Positions 1 through 9,200 of a DNA stretch of 64,000 bases are shown here, piece after piece. The first letter of the stretch is position 1; each line of letters begins with the position of its first letter. The stretch spans positions 310,001 to 374,000 of the forward strand of contig NZ_JADIKE010000039.1 in NCBI RefSeq assembly GCF_016904955.1, read 5' to 3'. This DNA is from Dyella flava (lineage in GTDB: Bacteria > Pseudomonadota > Gammaproteobacteria > Xanthomonadales > Rhodanobacteraceae). A program made the position numbers and the translations under genes. The notes below the pieces were generated by a model. That model saw only the letters and a program-made list of their open reading frames with translations, ran no database searches and was not told the origin of the DNA.

Positions 1-1
1 C

Positions 2-802
2 TATCTGGATGCTTCCGGCGGCTGGACACTGGCGCCCGACGGGCGTGGGTTGAACGTCACTGCGGATGGTTCGGTGTCCATCGATCTCGGCACGGCCACC
101 AGCAAATGGACCCCGGCTGACTTCAAGCCCAGTCATCCGCTGGCGATGCTGGCCGATTGTTCCAGCGCACAGATTTTCTCCGTCTCAGGCCAGGGCACGT
201 CCCAGCTTGTATCCACCGGCAGTAACTTCGTGCAGCCCGCCATCTTTCAGAACATGGCTGCACCGAAATTGTTTGACCTCAGCCTGGACATGCTGTCGGT
301 GACTTATTTCCTGAAAGTGGTCGACAACGGCGATGGCATGGGACACACCACCGGCGCCTTGATTCGCCGCATCAACGGCGGCAACGGCGAGCGCAAAGGT
401 TCCTCCGAGGAAATTGCCAGAGGCGTCGAGCGGCTCGACTTCAAATACGGTGTGCAACATGCCGATGGCACCGTGCGCTATTACACCGCCGCGCAGGTCG
501 ACAACAGTACGCGGGCCGATTGTCCGTCCTTGCCATTGCCGATCCTGGGCGATAACGGCCATGGCTGCCTGTGGCGCTCGGTGAGCCTGGTTGAAGTCGA
601 TCTGGTGATGGACGGACAGCAACCGCTGCATTCGCTGGCGCCGGACGAACTGGCTTACACCTATGCCACCGATGGCATCGTTGAGCCGGCCCCGCCGACG
701 GCCGATCAGCGCAAAGTCACACCGCTGCAGCAGGGCTTTCCCTTACCGATGCTTCGACGCGAATTCACCGCAGTCGTCGCATTGCGCAACTTCAATCCCT
801 AG
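2..802 (+). CDS. pilW: PilW-type minor pilin assembly protein, C-terminal part (5' end outside window)
   Basis: The reading frame is open from base 2 and ends in TAG at 800-802, so the N-terminal prepilin leader is outside the window. What remains is about 266 residues of a PilW-like extracellular domain with no membrane segment. The call rests mainly on position: it lies directly before a PilX-like prepilin, a PilY1 and a type IV pilin, the usual order of the minor pilin operon in Xanthomonadales. In that family PilW is a minor pseudopilin that helps prime the type IV pilus and works with PilX and PilY1 at the tip. A TTG at 50 can be read as a start, but the frame stays open upstream with sensible sequence, so it is internal. 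The ATG of pilX follows 29 bases after the stop. Confidence 0.75.
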   Translation, partial: YLDASGGWTLAPDGRGLNVTADGSVSIDLGTATSKWTPADFKPSHPLAMLADCSSAQIFSVSGQGTSQLVSTGSNFVQPAIFQNMAAPKLFDLSLDMLSVTYFLKVVDNGDGMGHTTGALIRRINGGNGERKGSSEEIARGVERLDFKYGVQHADGTVRYYTAAQVDNSTRADCPSLPLPILGDNGHGCLWRSVSLVEVDLVMDGQQPLHSLAPDELAYTYATDGIVEPAPPTADQRKVTPLQQGFPLPMLRREFTAVVALRNFNP

Positions 803-831
803 TCATGCCCACTCGTTGCAAGGACGCAGAC

Positions 832-1497
832 ATGCTTATACATCGCAGAAGACGAAATGCATTACTTCGATCATCACGCCGGCAATCAGGCTTTGCCTTG
901 GCGATGGCGCTGATCTTCCTGTTGCTTATCACCATGCTGGCGGTTGGTGCTTCTCACCACGCCTTGTTGCAGCAGCGCATGGCCGGCAGCCTGCGCAATG
1001 CGCAACAGGCCAGGATGAGCGCCGAGACCGCATTGCGGGGCGTGGAATACAAGATCTGGTCGCTGGCACGCCAGCCGGGTGTTCATCTGCATTGCCAGGA
1101 AGATAGTTTTTCTTCCGACGATGCATGCATCATCTTCCGCCCATTGAGCTCGGCTTATGCCGCCCAGGGAAAAGTAACGAAGTTCCAGACAAGTGCAGGC
1201 TGGATATCGAACATCGGCGAGAGCTACACCGGCCCCACGCGTAAGGGTTACACCAGCAATGCCGGGCAGCCGACCGCGATCATCGCCAGGAATCCGATGT
1301 ACATCGTCGAAGATCTCGGCAGTGAGCGGCCACCCGGTGCCGGTGCCTTGCACGAATCCGGCAACACGGGGCCGAACAACGGCAATACGGGGCAACCTGA
1401 TATTCATGTCTATCGCATCACGGCACGCGGCACCGGCGGCAACCCGAATGTCGTGAGCGTGGTGCAGAGCACTTTCGATGCACCGGCCAGCCGCTGA
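832..1497 (+). CDS. pilX: PilX-like minor pilin assembly protein
   Basis: The protein is 221 residues with a type III (prepilin) signal: a basic stretch ending RRQSG, then a hydrophobic helix starting FALAMALIFLLLITMLAV. Cleavage by prepilin peptidase is expected after Gly20. Position +5 is Met rather than the Glu of major pilins, a common deviation in PilX-type proteins. The start at 832 is preferred over the in-frame ATG at 805 because AAGGA at 820-824 is spaced 7 bases before it. The middle contains QQRMAGSLRNAQQARMSAE, typical of the PilX helix that follows the membrane segment. The gene ends one base before the pilY1 ATG, so the two are surely cotranscribed. PilX is needed for pilus assembly together with PilW and PilY1. 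Confidence 0.8.
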   Translation: MLIHRRRRNALLRSSRRQSGFALAMALIFLLLITMLAVGASHHALLQQRMAGSLRNAQQARMSAETALRGVEYKIWSLARQPGVHLHCQEDSFSSDDACIIFRPLSSAYAAQGKVTKFQTSAGWISNIGESYTGPTRKGYTSNAGQPTAIIARNPMYIVEDLGSERPPGAGALHESGNTGPNNGNTGQPDIHVYRITARGTGGNPNVVSVVQSTFDAPASR

Positions 1498-1498
1498 G

Positions 1499-3718
1499 AT
1501 GAAGCATTCATTCGTGTCGACATGGATAGGCAGGTGCGGTGCATCTGTCTGTTTAATCGCTTTTTCTCAGCACGCGCACGCTATGGAAGGCCATCAACCT
1601 GGAACCGTGGAGCTCGGGCCCTTGCCGCTGGATCGATTGCAGGCCGTACCTTCATTGGCCGTACTCGGCTTGAACGGCAGTGTGATGGGACCGGGATTGC
1701 TTGCGTTCGAAGGCGGCTATAACCGGGCGGACTGGTCGGGCGTGTTTCAGGCTATCAGCCTGAAAGCCGATGGCACGGCCGCCGGAAGAGTCTGGGACGC
1801 CGGTTCGATCCTCACCGATGGGGCTGCAGCGCCTCCGCAAAGCCGAACCATCCTCACCGCTGCCGCGGATAGTGCCGGCAGCGTAACCGGCATGGCCTTT
1901 GAGCCGGGATCGCCGTTTGATGCCAGCCAACTAAGAGGCCTCATGTCGCCGGCACTCAACGATCTTGCCGGCGACACGCTGGCCGCGCGGGTGGAGTATC
2001 TGCGTGGCGTGCGCACGCATGAGTTCGATGGCGTCATGCGCATGCGCAGCAGTCTGCTTGGCGCGATCATCAACTCGCAAGCTGTTTATGTCAGTGATCC
2101 CAGTGGGAACTACTTGGATAGCTGGCCAACGAAAATCAACGGACTTTCCGTGCCCGCGCCTGAGTTGGCGGCTGGCGCGCAATCCTATGCCCGTTTTGTG
2201 GCCGACAACGTCCAACGTCCACCGGTGGTTTATCTCGGCGCCAACGATGGCATGTTGCATGCGTTTCATGCGCCTATGCCCCAGTGTGATAGTTCGAGCC
2301 TGGGTAGCCACTGCACCGTAGCCACTGGTGCAGGCAAGGAGCTTTGGGCCTATGTGCCGCGTGCGGCCTACGTCAATCTCGGCAACCTCACGTCCGCCAC
2401 GGATTTCCAATTCCAACCCACGGTAGACGCCACGCCGGTGACGCGTGATGTCTTTTTCAGCGAGCAGGGCAGGCATGAATGGCATACCTTGCTGGTAGGC
2501 GGATTACGACTTGGTGGTCGTGGTGCGTATGCGCTGGATATCACCCATCCGTCAACAGCCAGCGAGGTTTCTCCAAAACGCACCGTGCTTTGGGAGTTTG
2601 ACGCGGATGCACCAGCGGGAATTTCCGGTGCAGGCCGTACCTACAATCCGGCCGATCTTGGATATACCTACGGGCAACCCGCGATAGCCAGACTCGCCAA
2701 TGGCCGCTGGGCGGTGCTTGTCCCCGGCGGTTATTTTCCGGATTGTCTAGCACCCGATAAACCAAGCCATTGCGAACGGGAAGCCGCGCAAGCGCCCTCG
2801 GACTACAGCGCTTTGTTTGTGCTGGATGCGCAAACCGGCGAAGTGATCAGCGAGTTGACGACGCCAACGACCATCGAAGGCGTGACCAGTTTCGGCTTGT
2901 CGACGCCAGTGCTCGGCGATTATGCCAACGATCAAATCGATGACGTGGCCTTTGCGGGAGATCTTGCCGGTAATCTCTGGCGCTTCGACTTATCTTCTCC
3001 CAAACCGTCCGATTGGAAGGTGACGCTGGCTTATCGGCCCGACGTACCTGGCGCGCAGCCGATCACCGTGATGCCGCGACTGTTTCCCGATCCGGCGACC
3101 AATCGCTTTATCGTCGTATTTGGCACAGGCAAGTATCTGGGCTCCGGCGATATCACGGCGGATGTGCCTACTCAATCCGTGTATGGCATTCGCGACAAGC
3201 TGGATGTTCGCGGCAATCCGCTGACGGTGACGCGCAACACCCTGCAGGAGCAGGTCCTGAGTCAAACCACCGTTGATGATGCTGCACTGCGCAGCCTGAC
3301 CTCCAATCCTGTACCGCTAAAGGCCGGAGGCTGGTATATCGACCTAAACGTTGTGGCAGGCGAGCGAGTTATTACCACGCCAACCGCCTTGTTCAATACC
3401 AATAGCGTGCTTATCAGCACCCTGATACCCGGTGACAATGCGCACCCCATTCCCCAGGGCGCCGTACTCGCGGTGGACGCGGCTACCGGCGGCCCTGGTA
3501 ATGCCCTCTCGTTTGGCGGGGCTTCGTATGCAGGCGGCATGGTGAGTCAGCCACGCACGAGCGGTGGCATACCGATGGCAACGTCCATCGGTGGCGGCAA
3601 ACTCATTTTGCCGGGTATGCGCTTGAAGACCGGGAAGGGCGATATCGATTTGCCGATGTCCCTGGACAGTCCCATGTGGCGCCGCCGTTCGTGGTCCCTA
3701 TTGATGCAAGACTATTGA
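1499..3718 (+). CDS. pilY1: PilY1-family pilus tip protein, short form lacking the N-terminal adhesin domain
   Basis: The 739-residue product starts with a Sec signal peptide (MKHSFVSTWIGRCGASVCL, cleavage near HAHA). It carries the PilY1 beta-propeller: the diagnostic VVYLGANDGMLHAFHA lies near residue 247 and AGDLAGNLWRFDLSS near residue 490. The start at 1499 is chosen over the in-frame ATG at 1478 because it begins directly after the pilX stop. Full PilY1 proteins are usually 1,000-1,200 residues, with an N-terminal von Willebrand A-like region. That region is absent here, so this copy is essentially the C-terminal propeller. The calcium loop just before AGDLAGN reads DYANDQIDD, so the third position is Ala and the seventh is Ile rather than the usual DxDxDGxxD pattern. 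It should act with PilW and PilX in pilus priming. Confidence 0.87.
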   Translation: MKHSFVSTWIGRCGASVCLIAFSQHAHAMEGHQPGTVELGPLPLDRLQAVPSLAVLGLNGSVMGPGLLAFEGGYNRADWSGVFQAISLKADGTAAGRVWDAGSILTDGAAAPPQSRTILTAAADSAGSVTGMAFEPGSPFDASQLRGLMSPALNDLAGDTLAARVEYLRGVRTHEFDGVMRMRSSLLGAIINSQAVYVSDPSGNYLDSWPTKINGLSVPAPELAAGAQSYARFVADNVQRPPVVYLGANDGMLHAFHAPMPQCDSSSLGSHCTVATGAGKELWAYVPRAAYVNLGNLTSATDFQFQPTVDATPVTRDVFFSEQGRHEWHTLLVGGLRLGGRGAYALDITHPSTASEVSPKRTVLWEFDADAPAGISGAGRTYNPADLGYTYGQPAIARLANGRWAVLVPGGYFPDCLAPDKPSHCEREAAQAPSDYSALFVLDAQTGEVISELTTPTTIEGVTSFGLSTPVLGDYANDQIDDVAFAGDLAGNLWRFDLSSPKPSDWKVTLAYRPDVPGAQPITVMPRLFPDPATNRFIVVFGTGKYLGSGDITADVPTQSVYGIRDKLDVRGNPLTVTRNTLQEQVLSQTTVDDAALRSLTSNPVPLKAGGWYIDLNVVAGERVITTPTALFNTNSVLISTLIPGDNAHPIPQGAVLAVDAATGGPGNALSFGGASYAGGMVSQPRTSGGIPMATSIGGGKLILPGMRLKTGKGDIDLPMSLDSPMWRRRSWSLLMQDY

Positions 3719-3730
3719 GGGGAGAAAGGC

Positions 3731-4150
3731 ATGGATCGCTTACGTGGTTTTTCGCTGCTTGAACTCATCATTGTGGTTGCCATCGCCGCGATTCTGGCCG
3801 CTATCGCGGTGACTACATACGGGCGCTATGTCCTGCGTGCGCATCGGGCGGATGCACATCACGCACTGATGACCATTGCCAATGGCCAGGAGCGTTGGTA
3901 CGCCACGTATAACCGTTACGCCGATGACCTGAGCGAATTCGGCTATGCCATGGTGGCACTCTCACAGCATGGCTACTACGAACTGGCGTTGGCTGTGGAT
4001 GGCGATGCTGCGCAATCGTTCACGGCCACGGCTACGCCTCTCAACGCTCAGGCCGGTGATGCGTGCGGCATCTTGGCCATTGATGGCAGCGGCAACAAGA
4101 CGCCAGGACCTGAGGATGAGCAAGCCAACGCCAATGGCCGTTGCTGGTGA
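3731..4150 (+). CDS. pilE: Type IV pilin, PilE/minor pilin type
   Basis: This is a 139-residue class IVa prepilin. The 6-residue leader MDRLRG is followed by FSLLELIIVVAIAAILAAIA, with Phe1 and Glu5 intact, as needed for prepilin peptidase processing, N-methylation and docking into the pilus. The C-terminal region has two cysteines, GDACGILAIDG and the penultimate Cys at NGRCW, able to form the D-loop disulfide. A purine-rich ribosome site (GGGGAGAAAGG, about 3718-3728) lies just before the ATG, 12 bases after the pilY1 stop. It is the last gene of the pilWXY1-E operon. In this position the protein is usually a minor pilin (PilE) rather than the major PilA subunit. Confidence 0.88.
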   Translation: MDRLRGFSLLELIIVVAIAAILAAIAVTTYGRYVLRAHRADAHHALMTIANGQERWYATYNRYADDLSEFGYAMVALSQHGYYELALAVDGDAAQSFTATATPLNAQAGDACGILAIDGSGNKTPGPEDEQANANGRCW

Positions 4151-4215
4151 CGTGTGTGATGCATTGAGCTTTTAGCTGGAACGTGGAAATTTTTGAGCTT
4201 CCTGCGCCACCGATT

Positions 4216-4279
4216 CGTCGCCCCGGCGAAAGCCGGGGCCCAGCGTCTTACAGACAGCGCAAAGTCCTAGGCCCCGGCG
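4216..4279. repeat. Degenerate copy of the small palindromic GC repeat (family A)
   Basis: The half-site CGTCGCCCCGGCGAAAGCC at 4216-4234, continuing into GGGGCCCAGCGTCTT, matches the arm of the complete palindrome at 10491-10566. A broken second arm (AGGCCCCGGCG, 4269-4279) follows. It lies between the convergent ends of the pilin gene and recD and may also fold as a terminator-like hairpin. Confidence 0.7.
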
Positions 4280-4315
4280 TTTAGTTGAGCCCAGGGGACG
4301 CGAATGGCAAAAAGC

Positions 4316-6286
4316 TCAAAGGCAAAGTCGTTCTGCCAGTCCTGAGTAACGCCGGGTGCGTTGCGCCAGCGCCTGTTCGAGGCTGGCGGGTGTGCCGACC
4401 AGGCTCAACCAGCGCCGGGCGCGCGTGATGCCGGTATAGAGCAACTCGCGGGTAAGAATAGGGGAGACGTCCTCCGGCAGGACCAACGCGGTGTGTTCGA
4501 ATTCGGAACCTTGCGATTTGTGTACCGTCATCGCATAGACCGTTTCCACCTCGCCAAGCCGGGACGGCAGGACACTGCGTACCAGGACATCACTTTTTGC
4601 CGCGCCAGCCAACTGCGATCCGCGTGTCATCGGAAACGCGACATAGAGGCGAAATACACCATCCGATCCGGGCATGCGCAGGGTGATGCCGACGTCACCA
4701 TTCATCAGGCCAAGGCTGTAGTCGTTGCGGGTCATCATCACCGGGCGGCCTTCGTACCAGCCGCGATCGGATTCGATCAGTCCAGTACTCCAAAGCCTGG
4801 TGGCGATATCGCGATTCAGTCGCTCGGTACCTGCGGGGCCTTGGCGCACCGCGCATAAAAGCTGGAAGTGGTTGAACGCGTCGAGCACCTCATGTGCCCA
4901 GCGCTGATAAGCCGCTGGGCTGGCGTTCGCCGCTGGACGCTGTCGTTGCATGCGATCGAGGTAGAAGCGGAAGCCCTGTGGAGCATCGCCCGAGGCGGCG
5001 GTCTCGAAGCGGTCTGCGTCCCCATCCATCGCCAAGCTGGCAAGCGGCGTATCGGCCGCGCCTGCAGGTAACCACGCGATGTCTGCGGAAGGCATGGCGA
5101 GTAATGCACGCGCCTGGTCCGCGTCACCGGCATTCACTGCGGCAGCCAATCGCCCGATGCCGCTGCTGGCGTCGAAACGGTGGCTGTGGCGCAGCATGGC
5201 GATATGCTGGTCGAGCGGTTGTGCGTCGTCGCGCACGTACGCGTAGACATCATCGCCGCCGGTGTCACTCAGCCATGTTGCGATGGCGGAGCTGTAGTGT
5301 CCTTGCTCCGCGCGCTGGCCGAGGTCACCGAGTACCGCGCCCGCTTCCACCGACGAAAGCTGGTCCTTGTCGCCGAGCAGGATCAGCCGTGCACGAGAGG
5401 GCAGGGCTTCCAGCACCGCCGCCATCATTTCAAGGTCGATCATCGAGGCTTCATCGATCACCAGCACATCCAGGTGCAGCGGGTGCCGGCGGTCGTGCGT
5501 ATAACGGCGGCTGTCCGGGCGAGCGCCCAACAGACGATGCAGTGTTTCCACTTCCAGCGGAATGGCCGCGCGCACGGATGGCGCCACGTCGAGCTGGGCG
5601 ATTTGCCTGGCAATGGAACTGTTCAGTCGCGCAGCCGCCTTGCCCGTGGGAGCGGCCAGACGTATGCGCAACGGTGCTGCGTGCTCGCGCAGGTGCAAGG
5701 TTTGCAGCAGCCCAAGCAGGCGCACTACCGTGGTGGTTTTTCCGGTGCCGGGACCGCCGGTGATCACGCTGAATGCGCCGCGCGCGGCCAGTGCGCAGGC
5801 GACGCGTGGCCAGTCGATGTGCTGGTTGCCCTGTTCGGGAAACAGGCGTTGCAATTCGTGGCCCAGCCCATTGACGGGCGCATCGTTACTTCGTAGTCGC
5901 GCAAGAATGCCTTCCGCCACGCTGCATTCGTAATGCCAGTAACGCCGCAGATAAAGCCGGTGCCGATCGAGCACGAGCGGCGCGTTGGCGGGCAACCCGC
6001 TGGTATCGGCAAGTAGCGGCGAAATGGGCGGTGATGCGTCGGCCAGCAGATTGAGCCATGCGGTTGGCCATTCGTATTCCGCGGCCAGCCTATCCAGCGC
6101 TTGCAAATCCAGGCAGGGATGGCCGTCGCCAAGCAGCCGGCTTGCCATCGCTGCCATCAATAACAGGCGCGGTTCGGCTTGCGGATCGCGTTCGGCGATA
6201 AATCGCGCAAAAGCCAGGTCCAGCGATTGCAATTGACGCCGTGCGGTCGCATCGGCGAGCTGCGTAAGCATGGCGTCATGCGACAT
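4316..6286 (-). CDS. recD: Exodeoxyribonuclease V alpha subunit RecD (5'-3' helicase)
   Basis: RecD is the fast 5'-3' helicase subunit of RecBCD, which processes double-strand ends for RecA loading. This 656-residue protein has the Walker A motif GGPGTGKTTT at residues 177-186, Walker B VIDEASMIDLEMM, the LGDKDQLSSVEAGAVLGDL motif III and TVHKSQGSEFEH near the C-terminus, all typical SF1B motifs. The start at 6286 (MSHDAMLTQL) is preferred to the ATG at 6325: AAGGAG sits 9 bases upstream, and this places the start 11 bases inside the recB end, consistent with translational coupling. It is the last gene of a recC-recB-recD operon without the ptrA insertion seen in Escherichia coli. Confidence 0.95.
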   Translation of the reverse strand: MSHDAMLTQLADATARRQLQSLDLAFARFIAERDPQAEPRLLLMAAMASRLLGDGHPCLDLQALDRLAAEYEWPTAWLNLLADASPPISPLLADTSGLPANAPLVLDRHRLYLRRYWHYECSVAEGILARLRSNDAPVNGLGHELQRLFPEQGNQHIDWPRVACALAARGAFSVITGGPGTGKTTTVVRLLGLLQTLHLREHAAPLRIRLAAPTGKAAARLNSSIARQIAQLDVAPSVRAAIPLEVETLHRLLGARPDSRRYTHDRRHPLHLDVLVIDEASMIDLEMMAAVLEALPSRARLILLGDKDQLSSVEAGAVLGDLGQRAEQGHYSSAIATWLSDTGGDDVYAYVRDDAQPLDQHIAMLRHSHRFDASSGIGRLAAAVNAGDADQARALLAMPSADIAWLPAGAADTPLASLAMDGDADRFETAASGDAPQGFRFYLDRMQRQRPAANASPAAYQRWAHEVLDAFNHFQLLCAVRQGPAGTERLNRDIATRLWSTGLIESDRGWYEGRPVMMTRNDYSLGLMNGDVGITLRMPGSDGVFRLYVAFPMTRGSQLAGAAKSDVLVRSVLPSRLGEVETVYAMTVHKSQGSEFEHTALVLPEDVSPILTRELLYTGITRARRWLSLVGTPASLEQALAQRTRRYSGLAERLCL

Positions 6287-9200
6287 CGGCACGCGCTCCT
6301 TGGGCAAACAGGCGATCCATGGCATCGATCAAGGCGAAGGGCAGCCGCTCAGCGTGCACGCCGTGCCCGGCATGATCAACGCCGCGCAAATATAGATAAA
6401 GCACGCCGCCCACATGCCGCTCATAGTCGTAATCGGCCAGGCGTGCCCGCAGCTGGCGATGCAGGGCCAGCGTATAAATGGCGTATTGCAGGTCGTAGCG
6501 GGCATGCAGCGTGGCCTCACGCATGGCTGCCGGTGTGTAGGCAGCGGCTGTTTCGCCCAGCCAGTTGGATTTGTAGTCGATCACGTAATAACGGCCCTGC
6601 TGTTCGACGATAAGGTCGATAAAGCCCTTGAGCATGCCGTTGATGCGGTTATGCGGTAGCGATGGCCGTGCCGCACCTTGCAGCGTATAACGGCTGACCA
6701 GCTGATCGAGGCGTTGTGTATCGACCTGGTTGGCTTCGAACCAGAATTCCAGCTCGGCCTGATAGCGTCTGCGCTGGTCGATCTGCGCGAGCACCAGCGT
6801 GCCCCCATCGGGCAGGTTCAGCGGCGTGTGCAGCAGCGCAGGCAGCCATTGGGTCAGCAGTGAGGACCAGGTGGACCAGCCACGCCGCTGACAACGGCGC
6901 GCGATCTGCTGCTCCAGCACCACCTGATCGTTGGTTGCTGAAGCAAACCCAACCTCGGCCACCCACTCCAGCAAGTCATGCAGGAAGGTGCCCGGTTCGG
7001 CGCCGCGCGGAAAGGCATGAATACCCTGTTCGCCATCCGTAGCGCTCCATTCCACGGTCTCGCGCGAGGCTTCGGTCAGCACATCCTGCGCCGCAGTTTC
7101 CGGGGCGGCGGGCCGCAGCGTCTCGCCGGTGCCATGCGTGAGCGAGCTATAGCTCGCGATCCACCAGGGTTCCGGCGGCGGCAGATGGTAGCCGCGGGCG
7201 CCGTGCGCTGCTTGCGCGTGCTCCCGTGCGCGGTATTGGCGGGTACTGGCGGGGGCATCCCCGAGGTGGATATCTATGTCGTGTGCATCGCCGCGCAACG
7301 CCTGCAATTGTTGCAGCAGTGTCTGCGGTTCGATGGCTTCACCGCCCGAAAGCACATAGCCGAACGCCGAGCGCGGCAGCATAGGGGCCTTGCTACGGCC
7401 GTCGACGGTGCAGGCGACGCCCAGCCAACACGCATACTCGGCGCGCGTCAGCGCGACATATAACAGGCGCAGGTCCTCTTGCAGGCGCTCGCGCTCGATG
7501 CGTTGCCTGGCATCGGCGTCGGGCTCCAGATCGATCCAGGTCTGACCCTGTTCGTCATGCCAGGCCTGAATGCTGCCCTTGGGTGAATCCTGGAAGCGGC
7601 ACGCAAACGGCAGCATCACCACCGGATACTGCAAACCTTTCGATTTGTGGATCGTGATGACTTTGACCAGATCGGCTTCGCTTTCCAGGCGAACCACCTG
7701 TTCTTCGGCGGTTTCGACGCCAGGGTCACCCGCCCGGGCGACCTGCACGGACAGATGACGGATCAGCGCATGCTCGCCATCCAGTTGCATGGCGGCGTGC
7801 TGCAGTAGCTCGGCCAGATGTTGCAGGTTGGTCAGCGCGCGTTCGCCGTTCGGTTTGGCCAGCAATCGCGCGGGCAGGTCGAAGGCATGCAACAGGTTGT
7901 GCAGCATCGCCAGCACACCGTGCCGCTGCCAGGTCGCTTGCAGCTTGCGAAATTGTTCGCCACATTGTTCCCAGTACGCTTCATCGTGATTGAGGCGGTC
8001 CAGTTCGGTCAGGCTGCGATCCATGCTCACGCTGGCCAAGGCGGCGCGCATGGCGCGGTCTGATGCAGGCATGGCGCAGGCTTGCAGCCATAGCAGGACA
8101 TCAGCCGCTTCCGCCGCCGCGTAGACGGAGTCGCGTTCGGACAGGTAGACGCTGGTAACGCCGCGCTGCCACAACGCTTTGCGCATCACGCTTGCTTCGC
8201 CGCGACCACGTACCAACACGGCGATATCGCGCGGACGCAATGGCGTGGACGTGCGCTCCGGCTCGAAAAACGCGCAACGTCCCGATTGCGCGGCATCCAG
8301 CATATCCGCGATCCGCGCAGCCGCATGCGCTGCAGCAGTTTCGATGTACATGCCGCCAGCCATCGCCTTGTCGTGCGGCAGCACTTCCAGTTGCATGGCT
8401 GGCACGGGTTGGCCGTTGTATCGCAACGATCGCCTTGGGCCAGCATCGTGAACAGGCGTAAACGGCAAACCCTGCGCATGTGCACCGAAGGCAAACGCGC
8501 CCCACGGCTGCTGTTCGGCGTGTTGGAAAACACGATTGACGGCTGCGACCAGCGCGCCCGTGGAGCGGTAATTGGTCGTCAGCGTCCAGGTGGGTGATTG
8601 GGCCTGAGTGCGCGCGGCAAGGTAGGTATGAATGTCTGCGCCGCGAAAGGCATAGATCGCTTGCTTCGGGTCGCCGATCAGCAAGAGTCCGGTATTCGGG
8701 CGATCAGCATAGATGCGCTGGAAGATGCGCCACTGCAGCGGATCGGTATCCTGGAATTCATCGATCAGCGCCACCGGATACTGATCGGCGATGGTTTCGG
8801 CAAGCTGTGCACCATGCGGGCCATTTAGTGCTGCATCGAGCTGGCGCAGCATGTCGTCGAAGCTCGGGATCGCCTGGCGTTCGCGGATTTGTTCAATACG
8901 CGCGCTGATCCAGGGAATGGCGTGCGACAGCAATAGCGCAGCAAGTGGCGTTTCCGCATCGAGCCTATCCACCAGTGCCTGCACCGCCTGGAAGGCGGGA
9001 TGCGCCGGTGGCGTGTTGCCCTTGCTGGTCGCGCTATCCAGTTTGGCTTGCGTATAGCGGGCGAGCAGGGTCTTGTCGGCTTTGGCGCCGTCCAGCCATT
9101 CGCGCAGACCGGACATGTCGCGGTCGATGCTTTCGGGCTTGAAGATGTTGTTCTTCAGTGTCTTGCCAAGCACGGCTTCGCGCAGCATCTGCTCGATGGC

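Noticed and set aside
8101..8505. Small frames inside recB on the same strand in other registers
   Set aside because: recB is continuous and complete across this region; the small frames have no start signals or motifs.
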